Below, one piece after another: positions 9,529 through 22,370 of a DNA stretch of 64,000 nucleotides. Under the pieces are notes generated by a model. It was given only the letters and a program-made list of their open reading frames with translations, had not been told where the DNA came from and searched no databases. The DNA comes from Streptomyces caniferus (lineage in GTDB: Bacteria; Actinomycetota; Actinomycetes; Streptomycetales; Streptomycetaceae). The DNA lies in assembly GCF_009811555.1 (NCBI RefSeq), contig NZ_BLIN01000005.1, positions 1,621,501-1,685,500 of the forward strand, written 5' to 3'. The translations under genes and the position numbers were made by a program. The stretch's first letter is position 1. Each line of letters begins with the position of its first letter.

Positions 9529-9559
9529 CGGCCCCGGACCGTCGAGCGGTCCGGGGCCG
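9529..9559 (-). terminator. metK terminator
   Basis: CGGCCCCGGACC (9529-9540) and GGTCCGGGGCCG (9548-9559) form a perfect 12-bp stem with a 7-nt loop, 36 bp beyond the metK stop and just before priA. It should limit read-through into priA. Confidence 0.85.
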
Positions 9560-9595
9560 TGGGTCACTTCACGGGCGGTAGGAAAACCGGCGGGA

Positions 9596-10804
9596 TCAGA
9601 GCCCCGCGGCCTTCTTCAGCGCCTCCACGCGGTCGGTGCGCTCCCAGGTGAAGTCCTCCAGCTCACGGCCGAAGTGGCCGTAGGCGGCGGTCTGGGCGTA
9701 GATCGGGCGGAGCAGATCGAGGTCGCGGATGATGGCGGCCGGGCGGAGGTCGAAGACCTCGCCGATCGCCTGCTCGATCTTGTCGGTGTCGACGGTCGCG
9801 GTGCCGAAGGTCTCGACGAAGAGACCGACCGGCTCGGCCTTGCCGATGGCGTAGGCGACCTGGACCTCGCAGCGGGCCGCGAGGCCGGCGGCGACGACGT
9901 TCTTGGCGACCCAGCGCATCGCGTAGGCGGCCGAGCGGTCGACCTTGGACGGGTCCTTGCCGGAGAAGGCGCCGCCACCGTGGCGGGCCATGCCGCCGTA
10001 GGTGTCGATGATGATCTTGCGGCCGGTGAGGCCGGCGTCGCCCATCGGGCCGCCGATCTCGAAGCGGCCGGTCGGGTTGACCAGCAGCCGGTAGCCGTCG
10101 GTGTCCAGCTTGATGCCGTCCTCGACGAGCTGGTTGAGGACGTGCTCGACGACGAACTCGCGGATGTCGGGAGCGAGCAGCGAGTCGAGGTCGATGTCGC
10201 TGGCGTGCTGCGAGGAGACCACGACGGTGTCGAGACGGACGGCCTTGTGGCCGTCGTACTCGATGGTGACCTGGGTCTTGCCGTCGGGGCGGAGGTAGGG
10301 GATGGTCCCGTTCTTGCGGACCTCTGACAGGCGCTTCGACAGGCGGTGCGCGAGGTTGATCGGGAGCGGCATCAGCTCCGGCGTCTCGTCGCAGGCGTAG
10401 CCGAACATCAGGCCCTGGTCGCCCGCGCCCTGCCGGTCCAGCTCGTCGTCGTCGCCCTCGACACGGTTCTCGTACGCGGTGTCGACACCCTGGGCGATGT
10501 CCGGGGACTGCGCGCCGATGGACACCGAGACGCCGCAGGAAGCGCCGTCGAAGCCCTTCTTGGACGAGTCGTAGCCGATGTCCAGGATCTTGTTGCGGAC
10601 GAGATTGGGGATGTCGGCGTACGCCTTCGTCGTCACCTCGCCGGCCACATGCACCAGGCCGGTGGTGATCAACGTCTCCACGGCGACCCGGGAGGTCGGG
10701 TCCTCCTTGAGGAGAGCGTCGAGGATGGTGTCGCTGATCTGGTCAGCGATCTTGTCGGGGTGGCCCTCGGTGACGGACTCCGAGGTGAAGAGGCGGCGGG
10801 ACAC
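9596..10804 (-). CDS. metK: S-adenosylmethionine synthetase
   Basis: A 402-residue enzyme that makes S-adenosylmethionine from methionine and ATP. Signature stretches are present: [18 protein letters not shown] at the N-terminus, [40 protein letters not shown] and the glycine-rich [20 protein letters not shown] loop. The start is GTG 10804 with GGGAG eight bases upstream. The 253-bp upstream region (10805-11057) carries the promoter; I found no SAM riboswitch fold there. In Streptomyces, AdoMet levels influence antibiotic production and sporulation, known from the genus and not visible here. Confidence 0.98.
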   Translation of the reverse strand: MSRRLFTSESVTEGHPDKIADQISDTILDALLKEDPTSRVAVETLITTGLVHVAGEVTTKAYADIPNLVRNKILDIGYDSSKKGFDGASCGVSVSIGAQSPDIAQGVDTAYENRVEGDDDELDRQGAGDQGLMFGYACDETPELMPLPINLAHRLSKRLSEVRKNGTIPYLRPDGKTQVTIEYDGHKAVRLDTVVVSSQHASDIDLDSLLAPDIREFVVEHVLNQLVEDGIKLDTDGYRLLVNPTGRFEIGGPMGDAGLTGRKIIIDTYGGMARHGGGAFSGKDPSKVDRSAAYAMRWVAKNVVAAGLAARCEVQVAYAIGKAEPVGLFVETFGTATVDTDKIEQAIGEVFDLRPAAIIRDLDLLRPIYAQTAAYGHFGRELEDFTWERTDRVEALKKAAGL

Positions 10805-11057
10805 ATCGCTCCCTGGGGTTGCAGCGGCTGCTGGCTGATCATTGGCGGAACGGCCGAGAGCTGCGCTCGGCCCGATCCGCTCGCCAGTTTATCGGTCGTG
10901 TGCGGCGTTCGGGCACGCGGTCTCGATTTATGGACCCCCCGTGACCTGGGACACCACGGCCCGAGGTAGGACGATCACCTCGAGAATGGACCGGGTCAAG
11001 AGGACATGCCGGATTTTAGGGGGCCGGTGGAGTGATCACGGGACCCCTGTGGACATC

Positions 11058-12293
11058 TCAGGGGCGAATCTCGGCCAGTCGGGGGGCGACCAGGTCCCAT
11101 ACGGTGTCGGCCAGGTCTTCCTTGGGTCCGTACGGGACCGGGGTCTCGGTTCCGTCGGCCGCCAGGATCACCGCCTCGTTCTCGCCCGAGCCGAAGGTCT
11201 TGTGCTCCCCGACCTCATTGACGACCAGCAGGTCACACCCCTTGCGGGCGAGCTTGGCACGGCCGTTGGCGAGCACGTCGTCGGTCTCCGCGGCGAAGCC
11301 GACCACGAGCCGGCCGGGGTGGGTCCGCTCGGCGGAGAGCTCGGCAAGAATGTCCGGATTCCTCACCAGAGTGACCGGTTCCGGCTCCTGACCCTCGACC
11401 TTCTTGATCTTGCCGGTGGTGTAGACGGCGGGCCGGAAATCGGCGACGGCGGCGGCCATGACCACCGCATCGGCGTCCGCGGCGGCCTTCAGGACCGCCT
11501 CGTGGAGCTGACGGGCCGTGCCGATGCGGATCACGTCCACCCCGGCCGGATCGGGCAGCTCGGTGTTGCCGGCGACCAGCGTGACCCGGGCGCCGCGGGC
11601 CACCGCCGTACGGGCCAGCGCGTAGCCCTGCTTGCCGGAGGAGCGGTTGCCCAGGTAGCGGACGGGGTCCAGCGGCTCGCGGGTACCGCCCGCGCTGACC
11701 ACCACATGACGGCCGGCGAGGTCCTGCTCCGTGGCCCGGGCGCCGCGGGCCAGCACCCGGCGACAGAACGCGAAGATCTCGGCCGGGTCGGGGAAGCGGC
11801 CCTTGCCGGTGTCGACACCGGTCAGCCGGCCGACCGCCGGATCGATGACGAGGGCGCCGCGGCGGCGCAGCGTGGCGACGTTCTCCTGCGTGGCGGGGTT
11901 CTCCCACATCTCGGTGTGCATCGCCGGGGCGAAGACCACCGGGCAGCGCGCGGTGAGCAGGGTGTTGGTCAGCAGGTCGTCGGCGAGGCCGTGAGCGGCC
12001 TTGGCGAGCAGGTCGGCGGTGGCGGGGGCGACCACGACGAGGTCGGCGGCCTGGCCGATCCGGACGTGCGGGACCTCGTGGACGGATTCCCAGACCTCGG
12101 TGCCCGCCGGGTTGCCGGACAGCGCCGACCAGGTGGCCTCGCCGACGAAGTGCAGCGCCGAGGCGGTCGGCACGACCCGTACGTCGTGCCCGGACTCGGT
12201 CAGCCGCCGCAGCAGCTCGCACGCCTTGTAGGCGGCGATCCCGCCGCTGACCCCCAGGACGACCCTGGGCCGCTCCCGCTCACGCTTGTCCAT
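11058..12293 (-). CDS. coaBC: Bifunctional phosphopantothenoylcysteine decarboxylase/synthetase
   Basis: A 411-residue fusion of CoaC and CoaB, catalysing two consecutive coenzyme A steps. Residues 1 to about 185 are the flavin-dependent decarboxylase (VVLGVSGGIAAYKACELL, HVRIGQAADLVVVAPATA, substrate motif PAMHTEMW with His where many families have Asn). Residues about 190-411 are the synthetase (GGTREPLDPVRYLGNRSSGK, MAAAVADFRP, KIKK). ATG 12293 has GGGAG upstream. It follows rpoZ by about 100 bp across a terminator-like hairpin. Confidence 0.97.
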   Translation of the reverse strand: MDKRERERPRVVLGVSGGIAAYKACELLRRLTESGHDVRVVPTASALHFVGEATWSALSGNPAGTEVWESVHEVPHVRIGQAADLVVVAPATADLLAKAAHGLADDLLTNTLLTARCPVVFAPAMHTEMWENPATQENVATLRRRGALVIDPAVGRLTGVDTGKGRFPDPAEIFAFCRRVLARGARATEQDLAGRHVVVSAGGTREPLDPVRYLGNRSSGKQGYALARTAVARGARVTLVAGNTELPDPAGVDVIRIGTARQLHEAVLKAAADADAVVMAAAVADFRPAVYTTGKIKKVEGQEPEPVTLVRNPDILAELSAERTHPGRLVVGFAAETDDVLANGRAKLARKGCDLLVVNEVGEHKTFGSGENEAVILAADGTETPVPYGPKEDLADTVWDLVAPRLAEIRP

Positions 12294-12347
12294 CGCTTCG
12301 CCGCTCCCCGGGCCTAGGTCCCTACGTATGCCCCTATGACACACCAA

Positions 12348-12374
12348 GGGCCCGGCGGTCGCGCCGCCGGGCCC
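12348..12374 (-). terminator. rpoZ terminator hairpin
   Basis: GGGCCCGGCGG (12348-12358) and CCGCCGGGCCC (12364-12374), an 11-bp perfect stem with a 5-nt loop, 20 bp after the rpoZ stop. Confidence 0.85.
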
Positions 12375-12394
12375 CAGGTGAAATGTGCTGCTGC

Positions 12395-12667
12395 TTACTG
12401 CGCCGGGCCCTCGATGGCCTCGGAGGTCAGCAGGCCCGCGTTGATCTCGCGGAGCGCGATCGACAGGGGCTTCTCGTGGACGTGGGTGTCCACGAGCGGG
12501 CCGACGTACTCGAGCAGGCCCTCGCCGAGCTGCGAGTAGTACGCGTTGATCTGCCGCGCGCGCTTGGCGGCGTAGATCACCAGGCTGTACTTCGAATCGG
12601 TGGCCTCGAGAAGCTCATCAATGGGCGGGTTGATGATGCCCTCGGGTGCGGTGATGGAAGAGGACAC
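12395..12667 (-). CDS. rpoZ: RNA polymerase omega subunit
   Basis: A 90-residue omega subunit that helps assemble the beta' subunit. The conserved core [20 protein letters not shown] and [20 protein letters not shown] is unmistakable. The start is GTG 12667 ([11 protein letters not shown]), matching the known Streptomyces N-terminus, with GGAAGG a few bases upstream; the longer in-frame ORF from 12709 is rejected. It lies between gmk and coaBC, the usual actinobacterial gmk-rpoZ-coaBC order. Confidence 0.97.
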   Translation of the reverse strand: MSSSITAPEGIINPPIDELLEATDSKYSLVIYAAKRARQINAYYSQLGEGLLEYVGPLVDTHVHEKPLSIALREINAGLLTSEAIEGPAQ

Positions 12668-12738
12668 TCTCTGCCTTCCGAAGGGGGATGAAGCGGGGGT
12701 GTTGCGCAAAGTCTTGGACGGTCCGGGGAGCTGAGCGG

Positions 12739-13359
12739 TCAGCCGCTGGTGTTCTCGTCTCCGGATCGATTCAGCATCAAGGCTAGCAGCTCACGGCTGA
12801 CGTCCTCGACGGAGGTGTTGACAAGCGTCACATCGAACTCCTTCTCCGCCGCCAGTTCGATCCTGGCGGCGGCCAGCCGGCGCTCGATGACCTCCGGCGC
12901 CTCCGTGCCCCGGCCGGTGAGCCGGCGGACCAGCTCGTCCCAGCTCGGCGGGGCCAGGAAGACCAGGTTGGCCTCCGCCATGGACTCGCGGACCTGGCGG
13001 GCGCCCTGCAGGTCGATCTCCAGCAGGACGGGCTCCCCGGACTCCAGCCGGTCCAGCACCGCCTTGCGGGGGGTGCCGTACCGGTTGCCCGCGAATTCGG
13101 CCCATTCGAGCAGCTCACCGTTGGCGATGAGCTTGTCGAATTCGCCGTCGTCGACGAAGAAGTACTGGACGCCGTGCCGCTCCCCGGGGCGCGGCTTGCG
13201 GGTGGTGGCCGACACCGAGAGCCAGACCTCGGGGTGGACCTTGCGCATATGCGCGACGACCGTGCTCTTGCCGACCCCGGAGGGGCCGGAGAGCACGGTC
13301 AGTCGCGGTTGTCTGGCCGGGGGCGCGGGGGTCGTCCCCCCGGAGACTGCAGAACTCAT
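12739..13359 (-). CDS. gmk: Guanylate kinase
   Basis: A 206-residue kinase phosphorylating GMP to GDP. The P-loop is [12 protein letters not shown]; the GMP-binding region [21 protein letters not shown] and the [11 protein letters not shown] segment are complete. A 17-residue Pro/Thr-rich N-terminal tail precedes the fold and the C-terminus is slightly extended. ATG 13359. It lies just downstream of the sIHF gene (38 bp) and upstream of rpoZ, and connects nucleotide supply with transcription genes. Confidence 0.97.
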   Translation of the reverse strand: MSSAVSGGTTPAPPARQPRLTVLSGPSGVGKSTVVAHMRKVHPEVWLSVSATTRKPRPGERHGVQYFFVDDGEFDKLIANGELLEWAEFAGNRYGTPRKAVLDRLESGEPVLLEIDLQGARQVRESMAEANLVFLAPPSWDELVRRLTGRGTEAPEVIERRLAAARIELAAEKEFDVTLVNTSVEDVSRELLALMLNRSGDENTSG

Positions 13360-13397
13360 GCAGCGATTATTCCAGCTTCCCGGTCATGCCGGAAAAT

Positions 13398-13721
13398 TCA
13401 GGAAGCTGTGCTGCCGAACTCGCGCTCCAGCGACGCGATCTGGTTGGAGCCAAGACCCCGGACACGGCGGCTCTCGGAGATCCCGAGTCGCTCCATGATC
13501 TGCTTGGCGCGGACCTTGCCGACGCCCGGCAGGGACTCCAGGAGGGCGGAGACCTTCATCTTGCCGATGACGTCGTTCTCCTGGCCCTGCTTGATGACCT
13601 CATGGAGGGAAGCACCGGAGTGCTTGAGTCGATTCTTGACCTCGGCGCGCTCCCGGCGAGCCGCGGCGGCCTTCTCGAGCGCGGCTGCGCGCTGTTCAGG
13701 GGTAAGGGGCGGAAGAGCCAC
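13398..13721 (-). CDS. sihF: Streptomyces integration host factor-like nucleoid protein
   Basis: A 107-residue basic protein of the actinobacterial mIHF/sIHF family, a nucleoid-associated DNA-binding protein unrelated to the HU/IHF fold. The N-terminal half is a long charged helix (LTPEQRAAALEKAAAARRER); residues about 60-85 form the helix-hairpin-helix-like LLESLPGVGKVRAKQIMERL that contacts DNA. Start is GTG 13721. In S. coelicolor the orthologue affects chromosome condensation, septation and antibiotic production (established for the family). It sits upstream of gmk and downstream of pyrF, as in other streptomycetes. Confidence 0.95.
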   Translation of the reverse strand: MALPPLTPEQRAAALEKAAAARRERAEVKNRLKHSGASLHEVIKQGQENDVIGKMKVSALLESLPGVGKVRAKQIMERLGISESRRVRGLGSNQIASLEREFGSTAS

Positions 13722-13876
13722 GCCTACGTCACCTCGGATGTCGAACTGTCGGATACGGACCAGTGTGGAACCTAGTCACCCCGCACCTGCGGAGCAACGA
13801 GCAACGCGCTTACGTGCAGTGCTCTCGTCGGAGACTAGCGCCAGAGGGCGCCAGAGTCAGCGAGAACAAGCGAAAA

Positions 13877-13904
13877 GTCCTGGTCAGACTCTGCTGACCA
13901 GGAC
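13877..13904 (-). terminator. pyr operon terminator with U-tract
   Basis: GTCCTGGTCAG (13877-13887) and CTGACCAGGAC (13894-13904) form an 11-bp perfect stem with a 6-nt loop. Read on the minus strand it is followed by TTTT, a textbook intrinsic terminator and unusual for this genome. It lies 33 bp past the pyrF stop. Confidence 0.9.
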
Positions 13905-13936
13905 AATTCGGGACCAAAGTCCCCGCCGGAGGGCTC

Positions 13937-14848
13937 TTAATCGAGCGCGGTCCGCACTTCGTCGGTGAATCGGTCCGCCGCGGCGCGCAGTGCCGCGGTG
14001 TCCGGACCGTGCCGCAGCACCCCCCGGCTGACGCTCGGCACGACGTTGCGCACGGCGTCCCCGAAGACCTTCGGGAGGTCGGCGGGGGTGGCGCCCTGGG
14101 CGCCGATGCCGGGGGCGAGCAGCGGGCCGTTGATCGCCAGGTCGAACGAGGAGAGATCGCCGAGCGTGGCGCCGACGACCGCGCCGAAGGAGCCCAGCGG
14201 CTCGGCACCGGCGTTCTCGGCGGCGAGGTGGCCGAGCATGGTCGCGGCGAGCGTACGGCCGTCCTCGCGCACCGCCCGCTGGACCTCGGCGCCCTCCGGG
14301 TTGGAGGTGAGGGCGAGGACGAAGAGCCCGGCGCCGCTCTCGCGGGCCAGCTCGACGGCTGGCCGCAGCGAGCCGTAGCCGAGGTACGGGGAGACGGTCA
14401 GCGCGTCGGAGAACAGCGGCGAGTCCTTGCGCAGGTAGGTCTCCGCGTAAGCGGCCATGGTCGAGCCGATGTCGCCGCGCTTGGCGTCCATCAGGACCAG
14501 GGCGCCGCGCTCGCGGGCCTCCTCGACGGCGGTCTCCAGTACGGCCAGGCCGCGCGAGCCGAAGCGCTCGAAGAACGCGGATTGTGGCTTGAAGAGCGCC
14601 ACCGTCTCGCCGAGGGCCTCCACCACGGTCCGGGTGAACCGCGCCAGGCCCGCGACATCGTCGCTCAGGCCCCAGTCGGCCAGCAGCGAGGCATGCGGGT
14701 CGATACCGACGCAGAGCGGGCCCCGCTCGTCCATGGCGCGGCGCAGGCGGGCCCCGAAGGGGTTCGCAGACGCATCCTGCGGCCCGGAGGGCCTCGGTGA
14801 GGGGTGGTGGTCGGGCGACGGGCGGGCGCCGAAGGGCTCCTGGCTCAT
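13937..14848 (-). CDS. pyrF: Orotidine 5'-phosphate decarboxylase (type 2)
   Basis: A 303-residue enzyme converting OMP to UMP, the last step of de novo pyrimidine synthesis. The catalytic Asp/Lys loop is LMDAKRGDIGSTMAAYAETY and the phosphate-binding end PGIGAQGATPADLPKVFG; this is the longer type 2 subfamily found in actinobacteria and myxobacteria. A 30-residue Pro/Ser-rich N-terminal extension precedes CVGIDPH. The start ATG 14848 overlaps the pyrD stop (ATGA), so the two are translationally coupled. It is the last gene of the pyr cluster before the terminator. Confidence 0.96.
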   Translation of the reverse strand: MSQEPFGARPSPDHHPSPRPSGPQDASANPFGARLRRAMDERGPLCVGIDPHASLLADWGLSDDVAGLARFTRTVVEALGETVALFKPQSAFFERFGSRGLAVLETAVEEARERGALVLMDAKRGDIGSTMAAYAETYLRKDSPLFSDALTVSPYLGYGSLRPAVELARESGAGLFVLALTSNPEGAEVQRAVREDGRTLAATMLGHLAAENAGAEPLGSFGAVVGATLGDLSSFDLAINGPLLAPGIGAQGATPADLPKVFGDAVRNVVPSVSRGVLRHGPDTAALRAAADRFTDEVRTALD

Positions 14849-15954
14849 GCGGTCACCTTCTTGTGCTCGGCGCCGACGGCGTCGGCGAGGGTGGCGTAGG
14901 GGCTGTTGCGCAGGCGGGCGGCGAGGCCCTTGTGGATCGCGCGGCACCAGAACGGGCCCTGGTAGATGAAGGCGCTGTAGCCCTGGACGAGGGTGGCGCC
15001 GGCGAGGATGCGCTGCCAGGCGTCCTCGGCGTTCTCGATGCCCCCCACCCCGATGAGGGTGACCTTGTCGCCGACGCGGGCGTAGAGGCGGCGCAGCACC
15101 TCCAGGGAGCGCTCCTTGACGGGCGCGCCGGACAGGCCGCCGGTCTCGGCGGTCAGCTTCGGGTCGGAGGCCAGGCCGAGGCTCTCGCGGGCGATGGTGG
15201 TGTTGGTGGCGATGATCCCGTCCAGGCCCAGCTCGACGGCCAGGTCGGCGACGGCGTCCACGTCGGCGTCGGCGAGGTCCGGAGCGATCTTGACCAGCAG
15301 CGGGACCCGGCGGTCGGTGACCGTACGGTCGGCGGCCTCGCGTACGGCCGTCAGCAGCGGGCGCAGGTGGTCGACGGCCTGGAGGTTGCGCAGCCCCGGG
15401 GTGTTCGGGGAGGAGACGTTGACGACCAGGTAGTCGGCGTGCCGGGCGAGGCGCTCGGTGGAGGTGACGTAGTCGGCGCTCGCCTCGGCCTCCGGGACGA
15501 CCTTGGTCTTGCCGATGTTGACGCCGACGGTGGCCGGGAAGACCGGGCGGCGGGCGGCCAGACGGGCCGCCACGGACGCGGAGCCGTCGTTGTTGAAGCC
15601 CATCCGGTTGATCAGCGCACGGTCCGGCACGAGCCGGAACAGGCGCTTCTTGGGGTTGCCGGGCTGGGCCTGGCCGGTGACCGTGCCGATCTCGACATGG
15701 TCGAAGCCGAGCACGGTCATCCCGTCGATCGCGACGGCGTTCTTGTCGAAGCCGGCGGCCAGGCCGAAGGGGCCGTGCATCCGGCGTCCCAGGGCCTCGG
15801 TGCGCAGCTCCCGGTAGCGGGGGGCGAGGGCGGCCGCCAGGAAGGTGCGCAGCACGGGGATGCGCACGGCCAGCTGGATCCAGCGGAAGGCCAGGTGGTG
15901 GGCCTGCTCGGGGTCCATGCGCTTGAAGATCAGGTGGAAGAAGAGGCGGTACAT
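14845..15954 (-). CDS. pyrD: Dihydroorotate dehydrogenase (quinone), class 2
   Basis: A 369-residue FMN enzyme oxidising dihydroorotate to orotate and passing electrons to the quinone pool at the membrane. The N-terminal amphipathic membrane helix ([20 protein letters not shown]) and the class 2 serine base in [14 protein letters not shown] identify the subclass; [15 protein letters not shown] and [14 protein letters not shown] are FMN-site motifs. ATG 15954 has GGAAGG upstream. It is separated from carB by a strong hairpin, so pyrD-pyrF may also have their own promoter or depend on read-through. Confidence 0.97.
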   Translation of the reverse strand: MYRLFFHLIFKRMDPEQAHHLAFRWIQLAVRIPVLRTFLAAALAPRYRELRTEALGRRMHGPFGLAAGFDKNAVAIDGMTVLGFDHVEIGTVTGQAQPGNPKKRLFRLVPDRALINRMGFNNDGSASVAARLAARRPVFPATVGVNIGKTKVVPEAEASADYVTSTERLARHADYLVVNVSSPNTPGLRNLQAVDHLRPLLTAVREAADRTVTDRRVPLLVKIAPDLADADVDAVADLAVELGLDGIIATNTTIARESLGLASDPKLTAETGGLSGAPVKERSLEVLRRLYARVGDKVTLIGVGGIENAEDAWQRILAGATLVQGYSAFIYQGPFWCRAIHKGLAARLRNSPYATLADAVGAEHKKVTA

Positions 15955-15997
15955 CGTCGGGTGGGCCTTCCGGGGTGAGGAGCGAGGGGCGCACGAA

Positions 15998-16026
15998 GAG
16001 GGGGACACCGCGTCGGTGTCCCCCTC
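15998..16026 (-). terminator. Strong hairpin between carB and pyrD
   Basis: GAGGGGGACACCG (15998-16010) and CGGTGTCCCCCTC (16014-16026) form a perfect 13-bp stem with a 3-nt loop, immediately after the carB stop and 44 bp before pyrD. It lies inside the pyr cluster, so it may be a partial terminator or an RNA-stability element setting the pyrD-pyrF level. Confidence 0.75.
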
Positions 16027-16033
16027 CTGGCCG

Positions 16034-19337
<3,304 letters not shown>

Positions 19338-19345
<8 letters not shown>

Positions 19346-20492
19346 GCTGGCCCTCCATCAGGGAAACGAAGCGGTCGAAGAGGTACGCGGCGTCGTGCGG
19401 ACCCGCGGCGGCTTCGGGGTGGTACTGGACGCTGAAGGCCGGCTGGTCGAGGAGGTGCAGGCCCTCCACCACGTTGTCATTGAGGCAGACGTGGGAGACC
19501 TCGGCGCGGCCGAAGGGGGTGTCGGAGACCTTGTCGAGCGGGGCGTCGACGGCGAATCCGTGGTTGTGCGCGGTGACCTCGACCTTGCCGGTCGTACGGT
19601 CCTGCACCGGCTGGTTGATCCCGCGGTGCCCGTACTTGAGCTTGAAGGTGCCGAAGCCCAGGGCGCGGCCCAGGATCTGGTTGCCGAAGCAGATGCCGAA
19701 CAGCGGCGTCTTGCGCTCCAGGACGCCCTGCATGACGGAGACCGGGTGGTCGGCGGTGGCCGGGTCGCCGGGGCCGTTGGAGAAGAACACGCCGTCCGGG
19801 TTCACCGCGTAGACGTCCTCGACGGTGGCGGTGGCCGGCAGGACGTGCACCTCGATGCCGCGCTCGGCCATCCGGTGCGGGGTCATGCCCTTGATGCCCA
19901 GGTCGATCGCGGCGACGGTGAACTTCTTCGTGCCGATCGCCGGGACGACGTAGGACTCCTTGGTGGCGACCTGCGTGGACAGGTCCGCGCCCTGCATCTC
20001 CGGGGCCTGGCGGACCTTGGCCAGCATCGTGCCCTCGTCGGGCAGCGCGTCGCCGGAGAAGATGCCGACCCGCATGGCACCGCGCTCGCGCAGATGACGG
20101 GTCAGGGCGCGGGTGTCGATGCCGCTGATGCCGACGACGCCCTGGGCGACCAGCTCGTCGTCCAGCGAGCGCACCGAGCGCCAGTTGGACGGGGTACGGG
20201 CGGGGTCGCGGACGACATAGCCGGAGACCCAGATCCGCTGCGACTCGGGGTCCTCGTCGTTCACACCGGTGTTGCCGATGTGCGGGGCGGTCATGACGAC
20301 GACCTGGCGGTGGTAGGAGGGGTCGGTCAGCGTCTCCTGGTAGCCGGTCATGCCGGTGGAGAACACCGCCTCGCCGAAGGTCTCCCCCACGGCCCCGTAG
20401 GCGCGGCCGCGGAAGGAGCGGCCGTCCTCCAGGACGAGTACGGCGGGGAGCCCCCTTGTGCCGTGGGCGGTGCCCCTGGTGGAGGTCGTCAT
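19338..20492 (-). CDS. carA: Carbamoyl-phosphate synthase small (glutaminase) chain
   Basis: A 384-residue class I glutamine amidotransferase subunit delivering ammonia to CarB. The N-terminal CPSase-specific domain has ALVLEDG-type start ([18 protein letters not shown]); the catalytic Cys is in [17 protein letters not shown] and the His/Glu pair in [14 protein letters not shown] 20492 overlaps the stop of the upstream PH-like gene (ATGA), and its own stop overlaps carB. The first dozen residues are an unconserved Thr/Gly-rich tail. Confidence 0.97.
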
Positions 20493-21085
20493 CGTGCGCC
20501 TTCCGTTTCGGTGTGCTCGGTGGTGCTGGTGGTGTGCTCGGTGGTGCTCAGCCGGTTGACGGCCTCGACCCAGGCCGGGTGCTCGTCCGCCCGGTCGGAG
20601 CGGAAGCCGGAGTCGATCTGCCGGCCGCCGTGCTCCCAGGTGACGATCAGCAGGCCGCCCTCGGTCAGGACCTTGCCGGCGATGCCCTTGTCGAGGCGCG
20701 CGCCGCGCAGCGCGGCGGCCGGCACGAAGAAGTCCGCCGCGCCCGGCCGGACGACGTCCAGGCCCTGGCCGGTGAGGGTCAGCTCGGCGCGGCTCCGGGT
20801 CCCCAGCCCGCGCGCCACGATCCGGTCGAGCCACTGCCCGGCGGTGGTGGAGCCGTGGTAGCGGCCGCTGAGGGACAGCTGGGGCTCGCCGGGGTCGTCC
20901 GGGGTGGCCGACAGCTCGGGCAGATCGCCCTGGAGCGTGCCGCGCCACTTCCAGCCCTGGCGCATCAGCCAGTAGACGAAGACGACGAAGACCAGCAGGC
21001 CGACGACCCAGCCGATCCGTGCGGCCCAGTCGGTGACCGGGGCGGAGTGCTGCGCCGCGGCCAGATTGCTCAGTGGAGGTGTCAC
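20489..21085 (-). CDS. PH-like membrane protein embedded in the pyr operon
   Basis: A 198-residue protein with one predicted membrane helix (about residues 24-41, [18 protein letters not shown]) and a cytosolic C-terminal domain (about 70-180) that looks like the bacterial PH-type domain seen beside pyr genes in streptomycetes ([58 protein letters not shown]). Its end carries an imperfect STTEHT repeat. It overlaps pyrC (GTGA) and carA (ATGA) by 4 nt, so it is translated as part of the operon. Function is unknown; a scaffold or membrane anchor for pyrimidine enzymes is only a guess. Confidence 0.85.
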   Translation of the reverse strand: MTPPLSNLAAAQHSAPVTDWAARIGWVVGLLVFVVFVYWLMRQGWKWRGTLQGDLPELSATPDDPGEPQLSLSGRYHGSTTAGQWLDRIVARGLGTRSRAELTLTGQGLDVVRPGAADFFVPAAALRGARLDKGIAGKVLTEGGLLIVTWEHGGRQIDSGFRSDRADEHPAWVEAVNRLSTTEHTTSTTEHTETEGAR

Positions 21086-22368
21086 GCCAGCTTCCCGTCG
21101 ACGACCGTTGCCCGGCCCCGCAGGAAGGTGTGGGTCACACGTCCCGGCAGCTCACGGCCCTCGTAGGGGGTGTTGCGGCTGCGGGAGGCGAAGCCCGCGG
21201 GGTCCACCTCTCCACGGTAAGCGGAATCGAGCAGCGTGAGGTTGGCGGGCTCACCGACCGAGACGGGACGGCCGTGACCTTCCAGGCGGCCGATGTGCGC
21301 CGGGCGGAAGGACATCCGGTCGGCGACACCGGCCCAGTCCAGCAGCCCGCTGTCGACCATCGTGTGCTGGACGACGGAGAGCGCGGTCTCCAGGCCGACC
21401 ATGCCCATGGCCGCCGCGCCCCACTCGCAGTCCTTGTCCTCGTGCGGGTGCGGGGCGTGGTCGGTGGCGACACAGTCGATCGTGCCGTCGGCGAGCGCCT
21501 CGCGCAGCGCCAGGACGTCGGCCTCGGTGCGCAGCGGCGGGTTCACCTTGTAGACGGGGTTGTAGGAGCGGACCAGCTCGTCGGTGAGCAGCAGGTGGTG
21601 CGGGGTGACCTCGGCGGTGACGTTCCAGCCCTTGGACTTGGCCCAGCGGACGATCTCGACCGAGCCCGCCGTGGACAGGTGGCAGATGTGCACCCGGGAG
21701 CCGACGTGGGCGGCGAGCAGCACATCGCGGGCGATGATCGACTCCTCGGCGACCGCGGGCCAGCCGCCCAGGCCCAGCTCGGCGGAGACGATGCCCTCGT
21801 TCATCTGGGCACCCTCGGTGAGGCGGGGCTCCTGGGCGTGCTGGGCGACGACGCCGTCGAAGGCCTTCACGTACTCCAGGGCGCGCCGCATGATCACGGC
21901 GTCGTCCACGCACTTGCCGTCGTCGGAGAAGACCCGCACCCCGGCCGCGGACTCGTGCATCGCGCCGAGCTCGGCGAGCTTCTTGCCCTCCAGGCCGACG
22001 GTGACCGCACCGATGGGCTGGACGTCGCAGTAGCCGGACTCCTTGCCCAGCCGCCAGACCTGCTCGACGACGCCCGCGGTGTCCGCGACGGGGAAGGTGT
22101 TGGCCATGGCGTGCACGGCGGTGAAGCCGCCGACGGCGGCCGCCTTGGTGCCGGTGAGCACGGTCTCGGAGTCCTCGCGGCCCGGCTCGCGCAGGTGGGT
22201 GTGCAGATCGACCAGGCCCGGCAGCAGGATCTTGCCGCCGGCCTCGACGACCTGGGCGCCCTCGGCGCTCAGCCCGGTGCCGACCTCCGCGATCGTCTCA
22301 CCGTCGATCAGCACGTCCTGCGGCTCGCCACCGAGGACCTTCGCGCCGCGAATAAGGATCTTGCTCAT
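21082..22368 (-). CDS. pyrC: Dihydroorotase
   Basis: A 428-residue amidohydrolase closing carbamoyl aspartate to dihydroorotate. Metal ligands are visible in [36 protein letters not shown] and [14 protein letters not shown], the type I (long) DHOase pattern with a composite beta domain at both ends. Start ATG 22368 lies 3 nt after the pyrB stop, so initiation is probably coupled. It overlaps the following PH-like gene by 4 nt. Confidence 0.97.
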   Translation of the reverse strand: MSKILIRGAKVLGGEPQDVLIDGETIAEVGTGLSAEGAQVVEAGGKILLPGLVDLHTHLREPGREDSETVLTGTKAAAVGGFTAVHAMANTFPVADTAGVVEQVWRLGKESGYCDVQPIGAVTVGLEGKKLAELGAMHESAAGVRVFSDDGKCVDDAVIMRRALEYVKAFDGVVAQHAQEPRLTEGAQMNEGIVSAELGLGGWPAVAEESIIARDVLLAAHVGSRVHICHLSTAGSVEIVRWAKSKGWNVTAEVTPHHLLLTDELVRSYNPVYKVNPPLRTEADVLALREALADGTIDCVATDHAPHPHEDKDCEWGAAAMGMVGLETALSVVQHTMVDSGLLDWAGVADRMSFRPAHIGRLEGHGRPVSVGEPANLTLLDSAYRGEVDPAGFASRSRNTPYEGRELPGRVTHTFLRGRATVVDGKLA

Positions 22369-22370
22369 GG

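Noticed and set aside
10805..11057. A SAM riboswitch upstream of metK
   Set aside because: I could not find the conserved junction and pseudoknot elements of any SAM class; only short GC-rich dyads are present.
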